From contig JAEZVV010000050.1 of assembly GCA_023443095.1 (NCBI GenBank), positions 1-11,073 of the forward strand: a stretch of DNA of 11,073 nt, read 5' to 3'. Made by a program: the position numbers and the translations under genes. This stretch comes from Pseudomonadota bacterium (GTDB lineage Bacteria; Pseudomonadota; Gammaproteobacteria; Burkholderiales; Burkholderiaceae_F). The notes below the pieces were generated by a model, which was not told the origin of the DNA, did not search any database, and saw nothing but the letters and a program-made list of their open reading frames with translations. Below are positions 1 through 5,669 of this stretch, piece after piece; the stretch's first letter is position 1, and each line of letters begins with the position of its first letter.

Positions 1-76
1 GGACACATACGGGGGTCGCCTTGAAGGAGTTCTTGAAGGGGCATTGAGCTTTGTGCTGCTGCGCGGCGGGCTGATT

Positions 77-97
77 CGCTGTGCGAAGCACCGAGCG
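77..97 (+). other. Hairpin H1 of repeat copy A
   Basis: CGCT (77-80) pairs with AGCG (94-97), and GTGC (81-84) pairs with GCAC (88-91), around a GAA loop with a CG bulge. In copy B (2228-2248) the upper stem is GCGC/GCGC. The T82-A90 pair has become C-G, and these are the only two changes in the hairpin, so pairing is kept. The lower arm overlaps an alternative stem GCGGC/GCCGC (95-108, loop TCAG), so the two could be alternatives. Confidence 0.6.
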
Positions 98-117
98 GCT
101 CAGGCCGCCGCAGGGCC

Positions 118-147
118 CCAGACTGTCGGTCCCGTCCGACCCTCTGG
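118..147 (+). other. Hypervariable hairpin H2 of repeat copy A
   Basis: CCAGA (118-122) pairs with TCTGG (143-147), and GTCGG (125-129) pairs with CCGAC (136-140). An internal CT/CC loop and a 6-nt apical loop complete it. The bases on both sides are nearly identical to copy B, but inside the stem almost every base differs while copy B still forms a hairpin at the same place. Confidence 0.7.
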
Positions 148-209
148 ACTCCCGACGGCCCCTGTCGGTCGGCCCTTCGGGCTGCCCTTGCGCGGCATGG
201 CACCGACGG

Positions 210-278
210 CGAGCGTCCGAAACTCGGGCGATCTCGCTGGCTGCGCCAGCGAGCCACGCCCTCAGACACGGACGCTCG
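210..278 (+). other. 69-nt nested stem-loop of repeat copy A
   Basis: Three coaxial stems close on a TGC loop. The outer one pairs CGAGCGTCCG (210-219) with CGGACGCTCG (269-278). The middle one pairs GGGCG (226-230) with CGCCC (257-261). The inner one pairs CTCGCTGGC (233-241) with GCCAGCGAG (245-253). All three are perfect in this copy. Weaker outward pairing (GGCATGGCA with TGCCAAGCC, CCCTTG with CAAGGG) suggests the fold may extend to about 160 nt. Confidence 0.75.
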
Positions 279-562
279 AAAGCCCCGCCGCTGCCAAGCC
301 ACGCTGCGGCGACCTCTCAAGGGGGAAGTCAAAGGCAGCGCGCTCCGCGCGCGCAAGGCGGCGAGGCTGTACCACACCAGCAGAGAAAAGTTTCGAATGA
401 CTCCGTTGCGTTGATACTGAGACCGGTCGTCAGACGCGAGCCCAGTCAAAGCCACCCCGACAAGCCACAATCACGTAAGGCCTCGCTTTGGTGGCAGGAG
501 TCAATGAACCAGGGTCGGGATCGGCCACGTCCCTTGGTCAGTTGAAGCCGAGTAACCGCGAA

Positions 563-577
563 TCGTGCGTAGCACGA
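563..577 (+). promoter_or_regulatory. Small palindrome upstream of the PIN-like gene
   Basis: TCGTGC and GCACGA form a perfect 6-bp inverted repeat around GTA, flanked by AA/TT. It lies about 80 bp before the start codon and just upstream of the candidate promoter, where an operator could sit. It may equally be chance. Confidence 0.25.
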
Positions 578-595
578 ATTAATTTCAAAATTATC

Positions 596-626
596 CTGAC
601 GCCTTCGCCTCCTTTGGTTTCATAAT
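596..626 (+). promoter_or_regulatory. Possible sigma-70 promoter of the PIN-like gene
   Basis: CATAAT (621-626) matches the -10 consensus at 5 of 6 positions in an AT-rich stretch. CTGACG (596-601) is a weak -35 with a rather long 19-bp spacer. The -10 is about 30 bp upstream of the GTG start. This rests on sequence resemblance only. Confidence 0.3.
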
Positions 627-657
627 TTCTAATATCAACATCACGGACGAGCTCACT

Positions 658-1863
658 GTGCGCCCTATTCGGATTTATCTGGACAGTAGCGACTTTTCAT
701 TTCTCTCCGATCCCAAGCGCACAACAAGAGAAGGAGAAAGTACGCTTAAAAAGCTGCGCCTCTTCATCTCAAGCGGTGAAGTAATTTGCTGCTTTTCCGG
801 CATACACCTCAGCGAGATGGCGCCTGTCGATGCCAAGTTCACTGACGCCGCTGAGCGGCGTGCATTACTTCTCGAAGACCTCTGCGGCAAAAATGCTGTC
901 ATTTCACAAGACAGACTCTTTGCGGCGGAACTCCGATATGCTCATAAAATGTCAAGCGAAATGATTGATGTGCATTCAATTTCTGGAGATTGGTTTCCTG
1001 ACGGAATTGCTGAAATTTCGCCTATTGGTGCACATGCCTTTGAAGAAAGCATCAACACCGTGATCGCCGAACTAGGCTTAAGCCGGCGGAATCGACGCTT
1101 AGCCGAACGGTGGGCGATGAAGCGCGGGAATCCACGCTCACACATTCGAGCCGCGACAGTTCAGCGCGCTCGATTGGGCAATCTTGATGACGTATTGGAT
1201 AAATACCCGATGCGACCTCAAGATGCACGCGTGTTAATGCGCTACTTCGCAGGAGATGCTAGCAAGACCGATGGAGAAAATGCTTTCCTAAATAGCCTTC
1301 GAGATCCGCGATGGATGATGAGTTGGTTTCGCCAGCATCACGAAAGGATGATTCCATTTATCGAATGGACGCGATCCCCGGCCGCGCCCATAATTTCCAG
1401 CCTAGAAACCATGACCACTCTAGCAGAAGGTCTTCGTAAAAAAGACGCTTCTCTTGGCACCAGTTTGTTCAAAGAATTATTCTCATCCAAGCAATGGGCA
1501 GATTGGCAAGCCGATCTACTCTCTAGAGCCGCCAACCGAGCTTCTGATTCATTAATTTCTACGGGCCTTCCAAGGCTCTCTGCAAACACTATTGACAGGA
1601 TGTGCCCCGGAATTTCAGCGGGAATTCGATCACTGCACAATGCTTGGCGAACTGCAACCACGGCAACGCCGCGACGCCCGAAGCTCAGCGATTTTCCTGA
1701 TGCGCTGCACGCCATATATTCGCCGTACGTGGATGTATTTCGGGCTGACTCGTTTATGGCTCCCTACGTTCAAGCTCAAGTCGAGAGGTTTGGAACAATC
1801 GTTGTCCAACGACTCTCGGGACTAGTACCCGCAATCGAAACTTGCTTAAGCAGAAAGCAATAA
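658..1863 (+). CDS. PIN-like domain protein (putative ribonuclease), 401 aa
   Basis: I do not recognise a named family, but the ends resemble the two halves of a PIN nuclease fold. At the N-terminus IYLDSSDF places D9 at the end of the first strand, followed by HLSEM with E53. At the C-terminus SDFPDALHAIYSPYVDVF (344-361) and RAD give D345/D348, D359 and D364, then a strand IVVQRLSGL (381-389). PIN proteins use such acidic residues to bind metal and cut RNA. About 290 mostly helical residues separate the halves, far longer than a VapC toxin (about 130 aa). GTG is the only start consistent with the strand beginning at residue 4: the frame is open back to a stop at 580-582 without another start codon, and GGACGAG (645-651) sits 6 nt upstream. 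Lines I counted are 43-53% GC, against roughly 65-70% for the neighbours, and A/T-ending codons are common, so recent acquisition is likely. No antitoxin-like gene adjoins it, and I see no terminator after it. Confidence 0.85.
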   Translation: MRPIRIYLDSSDFSFLSDPKRTTREGESTLKKLRLFISSGEVICCFSGIHLSEMAPVDAKFTDAAERRALLLEDLCGKNAVISQDRLFAAELRYAHKMSSEMIDVHSISGDWFPDGIAEISPIGAHAFEESINTVIAELGLSRRNRRLAERWAMKRGNPRSHIRAATVQRARLGNLDDVLDKYPMRPQDARVLMRYFAGDASKTDGENAFLNSLRDPRWMMSWFRQHHERMIPFIEWTRSPAAPIISSLETMTTLAEGLRKKDASLGTSLFKELFSSKQWADWQADLLSRAANRASDSLISTGLPRLSANTIDRMCPGISAGIRSLHNAWRTATTATPRRPKLSDFPDALHAIYSPYVDVFRADSFMAPYVQAQVERFGTIVVQRLSGLVPAIETCLSRKQ

Positions 1864-2049
1864 GCTGAACAATAAAGTGGTAGGGCTACTCGGCTCGCCT
1901 AAACCGACCTTGAACCATGACTTTCCGGCTTACACCGCATTCATCGCTGGCGTGGCGAAGCCTCGCCGCCCTACGCGCGCGGCAGCGCGCTGCCTTTGAC
2001 TTTCCCCTTGAGAGGTCGCCGCAGCGTGGCGTGGCAGCGGCGGGGCTTT

Positions 2050-2118
2050 CGAGCGTCCGTGTTTGAGGGCGTGGCTCGCTGGCGCAGCCAGCGAGATCGC
2101 CCGAGTTTCGGGCGCTCG
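2050..2118 (-). other. 69-nt nested stem-loop of repeat copy B
   Basis: This is the counterpart of 210-278, with the same length and loop. The inner stem CTCGCTGGC/GCCAGCGAG (2075-2095 on +, loop GCA) and the middle stem are unchanged. The outer stem CGAGCGTCCG/CGGGCGCTCG has one C-A type mismatch. Confidence 0.75.
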
Positions 2119-2180
2119 CCGCCAGTGCCATGCCGCGCAAGGGCAGCCCGTAGGGCCGACCGACAGGGGCGGCGGGGAAT

Positions 2181-2207
2181 CCAAAGGGGTGGCCGCCCAC
2201 CCTTTGG
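2181..2207 (-). other. Hypervariable hairpin H2 of repeat copy B
   Basis: CCAAAGGGGTGG (2181-2192) pairs with CCACCCTTTGG (2197-2207), giving 11 bp with one bulged G (2189) and a 4-nt loop. It occupies the same place as 118-147 of copy A, between the shared GCCGCCGCAGGGCC and TCCC flanks, but its stem sequence is different and longer. Confidence 0.75.
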
Positions 2208-2300
2208 GGCCCTGCGGCGGCCTGAGCCGCTCGGCGCTTCGCGCAGCGAATCAGCCACCCGCGCAGCGGACCAGAAACTCAGATCGACATCGTCCGCTCA

Positions 2301-2325
2301 AACAAAAGGGGCGCCGCAGCGCCCC
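2301..2325 (-). terminator. Intrinsic terminator of the pyrE operon
   Basis: On the minus strand GGGGCGC and GCGCCCC (2319-2325 and 2308-2314) form a perfect 7-bp GC stem with a TGCG loop, followed directly by TTTTGTT. It starts about 20 bp beyond the stop of the last minus-strand gene, a typical rho-independent layout. The plus-strand reading lacks a T-run. Confidence 0.85.
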
Positions 2326-2346
2326 TCGTTCATCCGATCCCAAACC

Positions 2347-2811
2347 TCAAGAACACGCCGACCGCAACCGCCTCATCTGTACATGCGAAGGCGGAAACTT
2401 CGCCGGGTCGTCGCCGGGGTAGAAATCGGTGCCGGGAATCATTGGCAGGCCGCCTTCGAGCGCGGGCCAGCCGCGCACCACGGTGAGCGGGCTGCCGAGT
2501 TGGGCGGGGGCGATCGCGCGGCTTTCGATGTCGCGGCGGCAGGCCAGGACTTCGCCGCCGCGTTGCCGCACCTGCTGGAGCAGCTGGCGCGCCCCGGCGC
2601 CGGCCGGGCCGGCCAACGCTTCCTGCGCCGGCGGCAGCACCAGCACGAAGAAACGGCCGCCCGGCTGGGGGTTCGCGGCGAGCGCCTGCTCGAGTGCGGT
2701 GACCAGCCCGATCTGCGGCCCGGCGATGTAGAGCCCGCCGGCGTCCTGGGCGGCGGCCGGGGCGGCTAGCGCGGCGGCCGCCAAAGCGGCACCGAGGAGC
2801 TTGAGTGTCAT
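2347..2811 (-). CDS. Small exported protein of unknown function, 154 aa
   Basis: Residues 1-21 form a clear Sec signal peptide: MTLKLL, an alanine/leucine core, and APAAAQ with likely cleavage before Q22 or D23. The mature part is about 132 residues, with a hydrophobic strand (FFVLVLP, 54-60), a helix ending at GGEVLAC (C91) and a second cysteine near the end (C153). The strand-helix-cysteine pattern faintly recalls DsrE-like folds, but I would not name it so. The C-terminal part is rich in Gly/Pro/Asp (GTDFYPGDDP, 127-136). The start is well supported: AGGAGG (2820-2825 on the complement) lies 8 nt before the ATG. It is the last gene of the operon, 28 bp after the DUF4124-like gene and just before the terminator, so it is probably co-expressed with pyrE. 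Its function is unknown. Confidence 0.8.
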   Translation of the reverse strand: MTLKLLGAALAAAALAAPAAAQDAGGLYIAGPQIGLVTALEQALAANPQPGGRFFVLVLPPAQEALAGPAGAGARQLLQQVRQRGGEVLACRRDIESRAIAPAQLGSPLTVVRGWPALEGGLPMIPGTDFYPGDDPAKFPPSHVQMRRLRSACS

Positions 2812-2819
2812 CCGGTTCC

Positions 2820-2825
2820 CCTCCT
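2820..2825 (-). promoter_or_regulatory. Consensus ribosome binding site AGGAGG
   Basis: The minus strand reads AGGAGG with 8 nt to the ATG at 2811. It fixes the start of the 154-aa exported protein, and it is a far stronger site than those of most genes in this window. Confidence 0.8.
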
Positions 2826-2839
2826 GGCCGAGGCCGGCG

Positions 2840-3478
2840 CTAGCGCCGGACGTCGGAAGCGGCCGATCGTGCGCCGCCCGCCAGCTCGCGGAAGCGGGCC
2901 AGCTCGGCGTCGAACTGCTGGCTGATGCGGTCCATCTCGGCCGTGGTGTCGGCCATGATTCGTTCCTCGGTCTTGACCAGCTCGGCGTTGTTCACGTACG
3001 CGCGCTTGAGCGTGTTGGGCACTTCGCGCTTGGCGTAGAACTCGGCTTCGTTGTCGAGTTTCTTGCGCTCCTCGGCCAGCCGCACCAGGCGGTCGCGCGA
3101 GCGCCGCATCTGCGCCTCGCGCCCGGCCAGCGCCTTGGCGCGGGCGGCCTGGAGCTCGGCTTCGGAGGCGTAGGCCTCGAGCAGAGAACGGTCGCGCCGG
3201 CGCTGCTCGAGGGCGCGCTGGGCCTCGTCGGCCTTGCGTTTGTCTTCGGCGGCCTTGGCGGCGCGCTGCTCGGGCGAGAGCGGCGCGGCGATCAGCTGGC
3301 GCAGCGAACCATCGCGGTTGAGGACGCGGATGTCCGAATGCGCACACTCGGGCGGCGGACGGTCGCCGGAATAGGTCTTGCCGCGGGCGTCGGTGCAGAC
3401 GTAGAGCGGCGCCTGCGACTGGGCCTGGGCCCAGCCCGCAGAACACAGCAGCAGCGCGGCCAGGAACCTAGGCGCCAT
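2840..3478 (-). CDS. DUF4124-like exported coiled-coil protein, 212 aa
   Basis: This is probably a periplasmic protein. From the ATG at 3478, residues 1-20 are a signal peptide (MAPRFLAALLLCSAGWAQAQ). Then comes a DUF4124-like module, LYVCTDARGKTYSGDRPPPEC (25-45), with two conserved-looking cysteines (C28, C45). A long charged Arg/Lys/Glu/Ala region (about 68-145) should form coiled coil or long helix, and the rest stays charged and helical. A start 18 codons further upstream exists but would add an Arg/Pro-rich leader before the signal peptide, so I prefer 3478. The ATG overlaps the last 11 bases of pyrE (ATGGCGCCTAG), which suggests translational coupling. DUF4124 proteins have no settled function; a link to the cell envelope is an inference. 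Confidence 0.8.
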   Translation of the reverse strand: MAPRFLAALLLCSAGWAQAQSQAPLYVCTDARGKTYSGDRPPPECAHSDIRVLNRDGSLRQLIAAPLSPEQRAAKAAEDKRKADEAQRALEQRRRDRSLLEAYASEAELQAARAKALAGREAQMRRSRDRLVRLAEERKKLDNEAEFYAKREVPNTLKRAYVNNAELVKTEERIMADTTAEMDRISQQFDAELARFRELAGGARSAASDVRR

Positions 3479-4145
3479 AACGGTCGCGGTAGGCGGCAAC
3501 CGCCGCCTTGTAAGGCTGGGCCGCGGCCGCATGCTCCGAGCCCGAATCGAGAAAGGCCATCAGGTCGGCCAGGTTGGCGATGGCCACCACCGGCATGCCG
3601 TAGATCTGCTCGACGTCCTGCACCGCCGAGTGGGGAGAAAGCGCGCCGTCGGGGCCGGCGCGCTCCATGCGGTCGAGCGCGATCAGCACGCCCGCCGGGG
3701 TGGCGCCGGCGGCGCGGATCAGTTCGACCGATTCGCGCACCGAAGTGCCGGCGGTGATCACGTCGTCGATCACCACCACCCGGCCGGCGAGCGGTGCGCC
3801 GACGATGGTGCCGCCTTCGCCGTGGTCCTTGGCTTCCTTGCGGTTGAAGGCATAGGGGATGTCGCGGCCGAGCTCGGCCAGCTTGACCGCCACCGCAGCC
3901 GCGAGCGGAATGCCCTTGTAGGCCGGGCCGAAGATCATGTCGAACTGGATCCGGCCTTCGGCTTCGGCAGCGAGCAGGCTGCGGGCGTAGAAATCGGCCA
4001 GGCGCGCGAGCAGCACGCCGCGGTTGAACAACCCAGCGTTGAAGAAATAAGGAGACAGCCGGCCCGCCTTGGTCTTGAACTCGCCAAAGCGGAGGACCTG
4101 GGCGTCGAGGGCGAACTCGATGAACTGTTGCTGGATCGAAGACAT
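3468..4145 (-). CDS. pyrE: Orotate phosphoribosyltransferase
   Basis: This cytoplasmic enzyme joins orotate to PRPP to make orotidine 5'-monophosphate, the fifth step of pyrimidine synthesis. The 225-aa product is close to the usual 210-230. It shows the substrate-binding segment FKTKAGRLSPYFFNAGLF (23-40), the flexible catalytic loop RKEAKDHGEGG (102-112) and the PRPP-binding motif VVVIDDVITAGTS (123-135). The frame stays open far upstream to 5048, but that extension is the antisense of xth. The ATG at 4145 gives the family N-terminus MSSIQQQFIEFAL. The Shine-Dalgarno is weak (CCGGGA a few bases upstream). It heads a minus-strand operon with two exported proteins and is divergent from xth, with 93 bp between the starts. 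Confidence 0.97.
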   Translation of the reverse strand: MSSIQQQFIEFALDAQVLRFGEFKTKAGRLSPYFFNAGLFNRGVLLARLADFYARSLLAAEAEGRIQFDMIFGPAYKGIPLAAAVAVKLAELGRDIPYAFNRKEAKDHGEGGTIVGAPLAGRVVVIDDVITAGTSVRESVELIRAAGATPAGVLIALDRMERAGPDGALSPHSAVQDVEQIYGMPVVAIANLADLMAFLDSGSEHAAAAQPYKAAVAAYRDRYGA

Positions 4146-4238
4146 GGATATCCCGGAGATAGTCGAATTGTGCCCGATGGAGCGGCTTTGGGCAGATCGT
4201 AAATAATCACGCTTTCCTGCGACCTCGAAGAAGACAAC
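4146..4238. promoter_or_regulatory. Divergent pyrE/xth promoter region
   Basis: These 93 bases separate two divergent starts and must carry both promoters unless they lie inside the genes. The stretch is AT-richer than its surroundings around 4196-4210 (GTAAATAATC). I could not pick a convincing -35/-10 pair for either direction and see no attenuator-like hairpin plus T-run upstream of pyrE. Confidence 0.45.
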
Positions 4239-5015
4239 GTGTTCCGTATCGTTTCCCTCAATGCCAACGGCATCCGCTCGGCCGCCACCAAGGGGCTGTT
4301 CGACTGGCTCGACACCCAGGACGCCGACGTGGTCTGCCTGCAGGAGGTCAAGGCGCACGAAGCCGACGTGCCCGCGCCGCTGCGCCACCGCCACGGCCAG
4401 AACGCCTGGTTCCACTGCGCCGAAAAGAAGGGCTACTCGGGCTGCGCGATCTACTCGCGCCACCACCCGAAAAACGTGCGCCTGGGTTTCGGCTCGGCCG
4501 AGTTCGACGCCGAGGGCCGCTACGTCGAGGCCGATTTCGGCCCGCTGACCGTGGTCTCGGCCTACTTTCCCTCGGGCTCGAGCTCGGAGGAGAGGCAGCA
4601 GGCCAAGTTCCGCTTCCTGGCCGAGTTCCTGCCACACATGCAGGCGCTGAAGGCGAGCGGGCGCGAGGTGGTCCTGTGCGGCGACATCAACATCGCACAC
4701 AAGGAAATCGACCTCAAGAACTGGCGCAGCAACCAGAAAAACTCGGGCTTCCTGCCCGAAGAGCGCGAGTGGATGACGCAGCTGCTCGAGACCCACGGCT
4801 GGGTCGACGTCTTCCGCACCCTCGAGCCCGGCCCCGATCACTACACTTGGTGGAGCAACCGCGGCCAGGCCTGGGCCAAAAACGTCGGGTGGCGTCTCGA
4901 TTACCAGCTCGCCACCCCGGGCGTCGCCGCCCACGCCAAGCGGACCTCGATCTACAAGGACCAGCGCTTCTCCGACCACGCGCCGCTGACGGTGGACTAC
5001 GCCCTCAAACTCTGA
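4239..5015 (+). CDS. xth: Exodeoxyribonuclease III (AP endonuclease)
   Basis: This enzyme of base excision repair cuts the backbone at abasic sites and removes 3'-blocked ends of double-stranded DNA, using Mg2+. All landmarks of the ExoIII/APE1 family are present in 258 residues: NANG (N10), LQE (E36), Y109 in SAYFPSG, GDIN (D149, N151), RLDYQL (D221) and the terminal SDHAPL (D246, H247). E. coli ExoIII is 268 aa. The start is GTG (VFRIVSLNANGIRS), with purine-rich GAAGAAGA upstream; no ATG fits better, because the first strand begins at residue 2. The next gene begins 16 bp after the stop, so the two are probably co-transcribed. Confidence 0.96.
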   Translation: MFRIVSLNANGIRSAATKGLFDWLDTQDADVVCLQEVKAHEADVPAPLRHRHGQNAWFHCAEKKGYSGCAIYSRHHPKNVRLGFGSAEFDAEGRYVEADFGPLTVVSAYFPSGSSSEERQQAKFRFLAEFLPHMQALKASGREVVLCGDINIAHKEIDLKNWRSNQKNSGFLPEEREWMTQLLETHGWVDVFRTLEPGPDHYTWWSNRGQAWAKNVGWRLDYQLATPGVAAHAKRTSIYKDQRFSDHAPLTVDYALKL

Positions 5016-5031
5016 ACCCCGGACTTCTCGC

Positions 5032-5661
5032 ATGTTTCCGCCCGACATCCTGCTGGCCTATCTCAGCGCCTGCGTCCTCGTCATCCTTTCACCCGGCCCC
5101 GACAACCTGCTCGTCGTCAGCCGCGGCCTGAGCCAGGGCCGCGTCGCGGCCGTGCTGTCGGCGCTCGGCGCCAGCCTCGGCATCGTCTGCCACACCCTGG
5201 CGGCGACCTTCGGCCTGTCGCTGCTGATCAAGAGCTCGCCGAACGCCTTCCTGGTCGTCAAGGGTGTCGGCGCGCTCTATCTGATCTGGCTCGGCTACAA
5301 GGCTTTCAGCTCGGGCGGGCTGATCTCGTTCGCGCCGTCGGCGCGGCTGCCGCTGCGCCGAGTGTTTGCTACCGGCCTGCTGACCGCGGTCCTCAACCCC
5401 AAGCCGGGTCTGTTCATCCTCGCTTTCCTGCCGCAGTTCGTCGACGCGAGCCGCGGCGCGGTGACGCCGCAGATGCTCGTCTACGGCGCGATTTACGCCG
5501 TGCTAACGGTGCTGATCTTCAGCCTGATGGGCGGTTTCGCCGCCCGCTTCACGCCCTGGCTCGAGCGCCGGCCGCGCGTGCTGCGCGGGGTCAACCGCGG
5601 CGCCGGCGCCAGCTTCATCGCCGCCGGGGTGTCGGTCCTCGCCCTTCAGCAACGCCTGTGA
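5032..5661 (+). CDS. LysE/RhtB-family amino-acid or metabolite exporter
   Basis: This 209-aa inner-membrane protein matches the usual size of the family (about 205-215 aa, six membrane segments). The signature SPGPDNLLVV (20-29) in the first helix and LNPKPGLFILAFLPQF (121-136) mid-protein are diagnostic. The hydrophobic segments lie roughly at 5-27, 40-65, 70-90, 110-135, 147-167 and 188-206. Such exporters pump out lysine, threonine, homoserine or related compounds using the proton gradient; the substrate cannot be told from sequence. The ATG at 5032 has only a poor Shine-Dalgarno. Its stop TGA overlaps a possible GTG start of the following pseudouridine synthase, a sign of operon organisation. 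Confidence 0.92.
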   Translation: MFPPDILLAYLSACVLVILSPGPDNLLVVSRGLSQGRVAAVLSALGASLGIVCHTLAATFGLSLLIKSSPNAFLVVKGVGALYLIWLGYKAFSSGGLISFAPSARLPLRRVFATGLLTAVLNPKPGLFILAFLPQFVDASRGAVTPQMLVYGAIYAVLTVLIFSLMGGFAARFTPWLERRPRVLRGVNRGAGASFIAAGVSVLALQQRL

Positions 5662-5669
5662 GATTGCTC

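Larger units (their letters stand above)
45..390 (+). repeat. Structured ~345-bp dispersed repeat, copy A
   Basis: This GC-rich element reappears in inverted orientation at 1940-2281. Aligned by hand, 161-344 differs from copy B at about 7 of 184 positions, and 71-117 at about 2 of 47. A hypervariable stretch at 118-147 differs almost completely. Both copies begin TGAG (45-48 here), and similarity fades near 390 after the shared GGCGGCGAGGCT. The element is a string of hairpins: 77-97, 118-147, 172-182, the nested 210-278 stem, and a GCGCG/CGCGC stem near 338-352. Reading frames run through it, but the two copies differ mostly by amino-acid-changing substitutions, so I do not call a protein. 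I see no transposase and no clear target-site duplication. It could be a MITE-like element, a structured RNA or an intergenic repeat family; its function is unknown. Confidence 0.9.
391..657. other. Intergenic stretch between repeat A and the PIN-like gene
   Basis: No credible gene is visible in these 267 bases. Composition drops from repeat-like GC to clearly AT-richer near 575-640, matching the gene that follows. It holds an imperfect inverted repeat (ACCAGGG near 509 with CCCTTGGT near 531-538) and a short perfect hairpin, TCGTGC/GCACGA at 563-577. The end of this stretch carries the likely promoter and ribosome binding site of the next gene. I see nothing else in it. Confidence 0.6.
1940..2281 (-). 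repeat. Structured ~345-bp dispersed repeat, copy B (inverted)
   Basis: Read on the minus strand from 2281 down to 1940, this is a near-copy of 45-390. It starts with TGAG like copy A and ends just after the shared GGCGGCGAGGCT motif, as ATGAA. Together the copies form a long inverted pair around the low-GC gene at 658-1863. The outer end lies about 20 bp from the terminator of the pyrE operon, so the element sits in an untranslated zone between transcription units. The bases just outside the two outer ends show no obvious duplication. Confidence 0.9.
1864..2346. other. Gene-free stretch: short AT-rich tail, repeat B, terminator
   Basis: Between the PIN-like gene and the pyrE operon there is no supported gene. 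The stretch has a 76-bp spacer (1864-1939) with no terminator I can see, then the inverted repeat copy B (1940-2281), then the minus-strand terminator. Open frames inside the repeat are judged spurious. Confidence 0.75.

Noticed and set aside
3..47. Possible 3' tail of an upstream plus-strand gene (THTGVALKEFLKGH then TGA)
   Set aside because: Only 14 codons are visible and nothing identifies them, so I mention it in a finding but do not call a gene.
44..545. Open frames through repeat A (118 and 154 aa) and matching ones through repeat B
   Set aside because: In the shared frame the seven differences between copies at 161-344 are about five amino-acid-changing and two silent, and the hypervariable hairpin shifts the frame. 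The products are Arg/Pro/Ala-rich with no domain. This fits structure-driven, not protein-driven, evolution.
541..1900. Integron cassette reading of the PIN-like gene
   Set aside because: I looked for attC-like core sites around the gene and found none that fit at both ends, and there is no integrase in view.
35..2291. Target-site duplication at the outer ends of the repeat pair
   Set aside because: The bases left of 45 (GAAGGGGCAT) and right of 2281 (GATCGACATC) do not match in any convincing way.
2801..3757. 318-aa plus-strand frame opposite the pyrE operon
   Set aside because: It is a shadow of the DUF4124-like and pyrE coding sequences, which have clear motifs.
4146..5048. N-terminal extension of the pyrE frame up to 5048
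   Set aside because: It is the antisense of xth. The family N-terminus begins at the ATG at 4145.
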